A stretch of 8,455 bases of DNA from contig CABQCC010000065.1 in NCBI GenBank assembly GCA_902462495.1, positions 1-8,455 on the forward strand, given 5' to 3'. Below, piece after piece: positions 6,930-8,455 of the stretch. Position numbers and translations under genes: made by a program. The notes under the pieces are model-generated. The model was not told where the DNA came from. It saw nothing but the letters and a program-made list of their open reading frames with translations, and searched no databases. Position 1 is the first letter of the stretch, and the number at the start of each line of letters is the position of its first letter. Source of the stretch: an uncultured Eubacterium sp. (GTDB taxonomy: Bacteria > Bacillota > Clostridia > Oscillospirales > Acutalibacteraceae).

Positions 6930-7267
6930 AAAAAGACAGAATCACACGAGAAAAAGAAATGTTACCCGAAATGGTAAAAATTTATTGTCACGGTGTGCAT
7001 AAATCAAAAAAAGGTACTCTTTGCAAGGACTGCCAAGAACTTACTGATTATGCGCTTTTCAGGCTTGATCATTGCCGCTGGGGAAACGATAAAAACTTCT
7101 GCTCGCAATGTCCCTGCCATTGCTACAAACCCGAAATGCGTTCAAAAATAAAAGAGGTTATGCGCTATTCCGGGCCGAGAATTATGCTTTATCATCCGCT
7201 TGTGGGTACCATTCACGGCATTGAAACGATAAAAGGCGTTATCAAGGCAAAAAAGAAAAGCAAATAA
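6926..7267 (+). CDS. ygbA: YgbA-family cysteine-rich protein
   Basis: A 113-residue soluble protein of the family labelled 'nitrous oxide-stimulated promoter' (E. coli YgbA, under the NO-sensing repressor NsrR). Family landmarks are clear: YCHG (20-23), LCKDCQEL with a C33-x2-C36 pair, Y42-A-L-F-R-L, C50, then C59-x2-C62-P-C64-H-C66-YKPEMR and VMRYSGPRIMLYHP. It holds eight cysteines plus H22, H25 and H65, which suggests a zinc or iron-sulfur site. The C-terminus is lysine rich (KAKKKSK). Its ATG overlaps the stop of the CydC-like gene as ATGA, with only a weak ribosome binding site, so it probably depends on translational coupling. It is the last gene before the terminator. Biochemical function is not established; a role in nitrosative or iron stress is known for the family and inferred here. 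Confidence 0.88.
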   Translation: MKKDRITREKEMLPEMVKIYCHGVHKSKKGTLCKDCQELTDYALFRLDHCRWGNDKNFCSQCPCHCYKPEMRSKIKEVMRYSGPRIMLYHPLVGTIHGIETIKGVIKAKKKSK

Positions 7268-7296
7268 CACCAAAAAATATTGACTCTCATACAAAC

Positions 7297-7328
7297 AAAG
7301 TCTTTACCGAAAGGTAAAGGCTTTTTTT
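7297..7328 (+). terminator. Intrinsic terminator of the operon
   Basis: A 12-pair stem (AAAGTCTTTACC with GGTAAAGGCTTT, one G-T wobble) closes on a GAAA tetraloop at 7309-7312 and runs into seven T residues (7322-7328). It begins 29 bases after the ygbA stop, a textbook Rho-independent terminator for the + strand unit. Confidence 0.93.
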
Positions 7329-7340
7329 CTTTCACGGTGA

Positions 7341-7379
7341 AAAGAAAAAAAGCACCAATGCTCAATTAAGCATCAGTGC
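7341..7379 (-). terminator. Minus-strand intrinsic terminator
   Basis: The arms 7352-7362 and 7369-7379 enclose the loop 7363-7368. Read on the minus strand the 11-pair stem is continuous, with two G-U wobbles, and ends in seven T residues (7351 down to 7345). On the + strand the same two positions are C-A mismatches and no T-run follows, so it serves leftward transcription. It lies 24 bases beyond the stop of the leftward remnant at 7404. Confidence 0.85.
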
Positions 7380-7403
7380 CGTTTTACAAGACTTATATTT
7401 ATT

Positions 7404-7565
7404 TTAGTACAAAATGATATTTGAATTTTGTTTTGCAAGGTTTTGCATTTTTTCCGTATAGCCGTTGATTCAAAAGAATACAAAGTACTCATTCCTGTTT
7501 TGCTTGTTCCAATTTACTTTTTTCGCCTTTTCAAGCAAGTCATAATACACATTAAAAACCTTCTT
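7404..7565 (-). pseudogene. ATPase C-terminal remnant, DUF234 type
   Basis: The minus frame ending at the TAA 7406-7404 reads NVYYDLLEKAKKVNW, then NEYFVFF, a TGA at 7472-7470, then INGYTEKMQNLAKQN and a final NIILY. This resembles the C-terminal end of archaeal/bacterial AAA-type ATPases with a DUF234 (nuclease-like) tail, where the segment normally reads like KEYYxLFSKSGFTExLKxLA; the internal TGA sits where a serine would be expected. Only about the last 45-50 residues remain, with no Walker motifs in the window, so it is a truncated, broken gene. It abuts the NADAR remnant at 7571, suggesting that a deletion joined two unrelated gene pieces. The terminator at 7341-7379 probably belonged to it. 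Family call by eye, moderate. Confidence 0.6.
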
Positions 7566-7570
7566 TCACA

Positions 7571-7834
7571 TTAAACAATAAATTGACTAACACCGTTCCC
7601 GTAGCTTTCGTTGTAATTTGCGACAAGCCTCCCAAGAGCTTTAATCTCGGCAACACCATCCGTTACAAGTATTTTATTTGCCGTGTTTTTATCATCAAAG
7701 CAGACGGCTTTTTTAAACATCATATATTGTTCCATTGAGGAAAAGTTTACATTATTCACTGTAAACTTACTCGGATATCAATTACTTAAATATCCGTTTT
7801 CCTCATCCGAATTATGAAAACAAACTATTTTCAT
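7571..7834 (-). pseudogene. Broken NADAR (YbiA-like) gene
   Basis: From the ATG at 7834-7832 the minus frame reads MKIVCFHNSDEENGYLSN, a TGA (7780-7778), then YPSKFTVNNVNFSSMEQYMM, followed by FKKAVCF, VAEIKALGRLVANYNESYG and QFIV, then TAA (7573-7571). This matches the NADAR fold signature: NGYLSNWYPSPF, SSMEQYMM (family Glu) and IKALGRxV. The TGA replaces the conserved Trp of SNWYP; a second Trp of the family appears as Gly (ESYG). The C-terminal half is missing; dropping one base at the TAA would restore VYVKEGF, a likely frameshift. NADAR enzymes cleave N-glycosidic bonds in ADP-ribose-type substrates, and some reverse guanine ADP-ribosylation as antitoxins. Other genes here use TGA as stop, so this copy is dead. 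Confidence 0.8.
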
Positions 7835-8104
7835 TGTACCGCACCGACTTTTTTAACAGCTAAATTGAGCTCCAAATCATGAAGTCCGCTGTATGCTTTC
7901 ATCAAAAAACTTATAGGGATTTTTTTGACAACTTCACTGCTCGGAATATTGTAATACCACTGATAATAGGGATAAAATTCGCCTATCCAATTCGGCATAA
8001 AACCCTCAATAGCCTTGCCGTTTTTCAGTTCAAAACTAACAGATCAAACTGTCATTGTAAATTGCAACCTCATAGTAACATAATAACGAATTAAATTCAC
8101 TAAA
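7831..8104 (-). pseudogene. Unrecognised gene remnant upstream of NADAR
   Basis: On the minus strand a 70-codon open stretch (8043-7831) reads FELKNGKAIEGFMPNW, IGEFYPYYQWYYNIPSS, LMKAYSGLHDLELNLAVKK and ends VGAVQ-TGA. Upstream, in another frame, 8104-8042 gives SLLCYYEVAIYNDSLIC before TAG; joining the two at about 8035-8046 yields a smooth YEVAIYNDSLIC-FELKNGK, so a frameshift is likely. A TGA in that frame at 8107-8105 cuts it off further upstream. Its stop overlaps the NADAR start as ATGA, the mark of a former two-gene operon. The sequence is rich in Tyr/Trp and looks like genuine coding sequence, but I do not recognise the family. The + strand open frame at 7879-8094 is its shadow. Confidence 0.6.
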
Positions 8105-8317
8105 TCATATATTTATTTTGAAAAATATATGGCGTTTAAATTCACCTATCTAATAAAATTAACCGTTCATTCATAAATTTTAATTTTATGCCAAATGATG
8201 GAAAAGACAATTAAAATAGAGAATTATTCAAACAAAATGTACTATATTTTAACAATGAATACAAACCTTTTGTTTGTTAGAAGTTTAACTAATAAATTTT
8301 CATAAAATATTCAAATA
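8105..8317. other. AT-rich intergenic stretch
   Basis: I see no gene, tRNA or clear promoter here. It is very AT rich, with a weak hairpin (ACAAAC/GTTTGT, 8261-8277). A ten-codon minus frame starting near 8178 (MNERLILLDR) could be a leftover 5' end of the remnant to its left, but it has no ribosome binding site. Confidence 0.5.
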
Positions 8318-8346
8318 GGGAGGCAATTTAATTTAAACTGCCTCCC
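8318..8346 (-). terminator. Minus-strand terminator of the edge gene
   Basis: A perfect 8-pair G/C-rich stem, GGGAGGCA (8318-8325) with TGCCTCCC (8339-8346), has an AT-rich loop that can pair further (TTTA/TAAA). It starts 10 bases beyond the stop of the leftward gene at 8357. The T-rich tail on the minus strand (TATTTGAATATTTT) is imperfect, so strength is uncertain. Confidence 0.65.
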
Positions 8347-8356
8347 ATACTTTTGG

Positions 8357-8455
8357 TTATTTAATTAATCCGCTTTCTTTTAAAAGCAGTTCCACATCTG
8401 TACCTTTAACCTTTTTCATCACTATTTTGAGCAGGAGTTTTTCCTTGAATAGATC
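8357..8455 (-). CDS. Partial gene, C-terminal 32 residues, unknown
   Basis: The minus frame is open from the right edge to the TAA at 8359-8357 and reads DLFKEKLLLKIVMKKVKG, then TDVELLLKESGLIK. It is lysine and leucine rich and probably ends in two short helices (the last like a small helix-turn-helix segment), but it is too short for a family call. A hairpin terminator follows 10 bases after the stop, supporting it as a real gene end. It appears undamaged, unlike the remnants to its left. Confidence 0.6.
   Translation of the reverse strand, partial: DLFKEKLLLKIVMKKVKGTDVELLLKESGLIK

Noticed and set aside
7879..8094. + strand 71-codon frame
   Set aside because: It has no ribosome binding site and an unnatural composition; the minus strand of the same stretch reads as convincing, though broken, protein sequence.
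8262..8276. Terminator or operator at CAAAC-N5-GTTTG
   Set aside because: The stem is short and AT rich, without a T-run, and the arms are not found elsewhere in the window.

Overview
The window looks like a piece of a low-GC Firmicutes (Clostridia) chromosome. The signs are AT-rich coding sequence, strong AGGAGG-type ribosome binding sites, tightly overlapping genes, and a surface protein with a pure threonine linker of the kind common in Ruminococcus-like Oscillospiraceae. The exact taxon cannot be read from the sequence.

Positions 71-7328 form one apparent transcription unit on the + strand. It has a good -35/-10 promoter (71-99) and two identical-arm palindromes, GTTAGC-N4-GCTAAC, at 107-122 and 141-156, which lie at and just after the expected transcription start. 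Seven genes follow: (1) a secreted, membrane-anchored NEAT-like surface protein; (2) a Trep_Strep/MptD-type ECF S-component; (3) EcfT; (4) a fused double ATPase (EcfA-EcfA); (5, 6) a CydD-like/CydC-like pair of ABC half-transporters; and (7) a YgbA-family ('nitrous oxide-stimulated promoter') cysteine-rich small protein. From the S-component onward the gene junctions are overlaps of 1-10 bases, except a 21-base gap before gene 5. A strong intrinsic terminator closes the unit at 7297-7328.

The set of parts resembles the streptococcal sia/hts heme locus, which has the NEAT-like protein Shp, the SiaDE ABC pair and the SiaFGH ECF heme importer. My inference is therefore a metal-regulated heme (or related tetrapyrrole) acquisition operon: the NEAT protein captures the ligand at the surface, the S/T/AA complex imports it, and the CydDC-like pair moves heme or a thiol/reductant. 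The YgbA protein links the operon to nitrosative stress or iron status. The NEAT domain has apparently lost the usual YxxxY heme-tyrosine motif and carries methionines nearby. The CydDC-like pair appears to have one degenerate ATP site, built from an altered Q-loop in one subunit and an altered signature motif in the other.

From about 7340 to the right edge the coding sense flips. A minus-strand terminator (7341-7379) faces the operon terminator. Behind it are three decayed minus-strand gene remnants: an ATPase C-terminus of the DUF234 type, a NADAR/YbiA-type ADP-ribose-related gene with a TGA in place of a tryptophan, and an unrecognised gene that overlaps the NADAR start by ATGA. A further minus-strand terminator (8318-8346) and the intact C-terminal 32 codons of an unknown gene (8357-8455) end the window. 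This side looks like a degrading accessory or defence-type region.
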